A stretch of DNA of 5,465 bases from Pirellulaceae bacterium (lineage in GTDB: Bacteria > Planctomycetota > Planctomycetia > Pirellulales > Pirellulaceae), in NCBI GenBank assembly GCA_020846515.1, contig JADLDX010000099.1:1-5465 (forward strand), written 5' to 3'. The notes below the pieces were generated by a model. It did not search any database, was not told the origin of the DNA, and saw nothing but the letters and a program-made list of their open reading frames with translations. The translations under genes were made by a program, and so were the position numbers. Below, piece by piece: positions 5,151-5,465 of the stretch; position 1 is the stretch's first letter; each line of letters begins with the position of its first letter.

Positions 5151-5465
5151 TTAAGCAATCAGGTCTTGGACGACATGTCCTTGAACGTCGGTCAAACGGA
5201 AGTCGCGGCCGGCGTATCGGTAAGTCAAACGGGTATGATCGAAGCCTAACAAATGTAAGAGTGTGGCATGAAGATCGTGAACGTGGACTCGGTTCTCAAC
5301 AGCTTGAAAACCAAATTCGTCCGTGGCGCCGTGAACGTGGCCACCTTTAACGCCGCCGCCGGCCAGCCACATGCTGAATCCGTAATGATTGTGATCGCGG
5401 CCGCTGGTCGTCCCGGCATTGGCACCAGGCTTGGGTAGCTCAACGGTCGGCGTACGCCCGAATTC
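5151..5465 (-). CDS. DUF1501 (sulfatase/alkaline-phosphatase-like) protein, C-terminal 104 codons, runs off right edge
   Basis: The minus-strand frame is open from the window edge to a TAA at 5153-5151. The fragment begins EFGRTP and continues with GRDHNHYGF (residues 22-30), [19 protein letters not shown], then [18 protein letters not shown], and ends with [17 protein letters not shown]. These blocks are characteristic of the C-terminus of planctomycete DUF1501 proteins, members of the alkaline phosphatase/sulfatase fold. The DH of RDHNHYGF is the kind of metal-site position expected there. Full members are about 450-490 residues, often with a Tat-type signal, so roughly three quarters is missing. 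DUF1501 genes normally follow a DUF1549/DUF1553 gene, which would lie to the right outside the window. The substrate is unproven. The membrane gene starts 57 bases downstream. Confidence 0.92.
   Translation of the reverse strand, partial: EFGRTPTVELPKPGANAGTTSGRDHNHYGFSMWLAGGGVKGGHVHGATDEFGFQAVENRVHVHDLHATLLHLLGFDHTRLTYRYAGRDFRLTDVQGHVVQDLIA

Noticed and set aside
5460..5465. EcoRI site GAATTC exactly at the right edge
   Set aside because: It could mark a cloning boundary, but the same bases encode the EF of the conserved EFGRTP motif of DUF1501, so it has no biological significance here.

Overview
The window looks like planctomycete DNA, most likely from a Rhodopirellula/Pirellulaceae-type relative. 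Three of its four protein genes carry hallmarks of the expanded planctomycete families PSCyt1/DUF1549/DUF1553 and DUF1501: CxxCH heme motifs, a CHDHKFDPI signature, a Big2-plus-CX4CH N-terminus, and an [19 protein letters not shown]-terminus. The fourth is a membrane protein with the N-terminal NPYQPP motif often seen in this phylum. Genus-level placement is inference.

Layout, left to right. (1) Bases 1-551, minus strand: the first 183 codons of a secreted Big2-domain cytochrome-like protein that runs off the left edge. It has no in-window stop and is easily missed. (2) Bases 552-756: a divergent intergenic region with a perfect 6-3-6 inverted repeat, a Shine-Dalgarno site for the left gene and a TATAAT box for the right gene. 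(3) Bases 757-3798, plus strand: a complete 1013-residue secreted protein with the order PSCyt1, DUF1549, carbohydrate-binding-like insert, DUF1553. (4) Bases 3802-4130: an array of five 59-60 bp units built from inverted hairpins, each with a GTAG tetranucleotide at the 5' foot. This is the architecture of REP/BIME elements mobilised by RAYT transposases. It fills the whole space between two convergent genes. (5) Bases 4125-5093, minus strand: an eight-helix membrane protein whose stop codon lies inside the array. (6) Bases 5151-5465, minus strand: the last 104 codons of a DUF1501 (sulfatase/alkaline-phosphatase-like) protein, probably co-transcribed with the membrane gene.

PSCyt/DUF1549/DUF1553 proteins are usually encoded next to a DUF1501 protein, and the pair is thought to work outside the cytoplasm; the biochemical role is unproven. 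Here the complete DUF1553 gene has no DUF1501 partner directly downstream. Two other such systems are cut off at the window edges, so this is a local cluster of related modules. The most unusual non-coding feature is the REP-like array, whose hairpin stems vary with compensating changes while the foot and loop stay constant.
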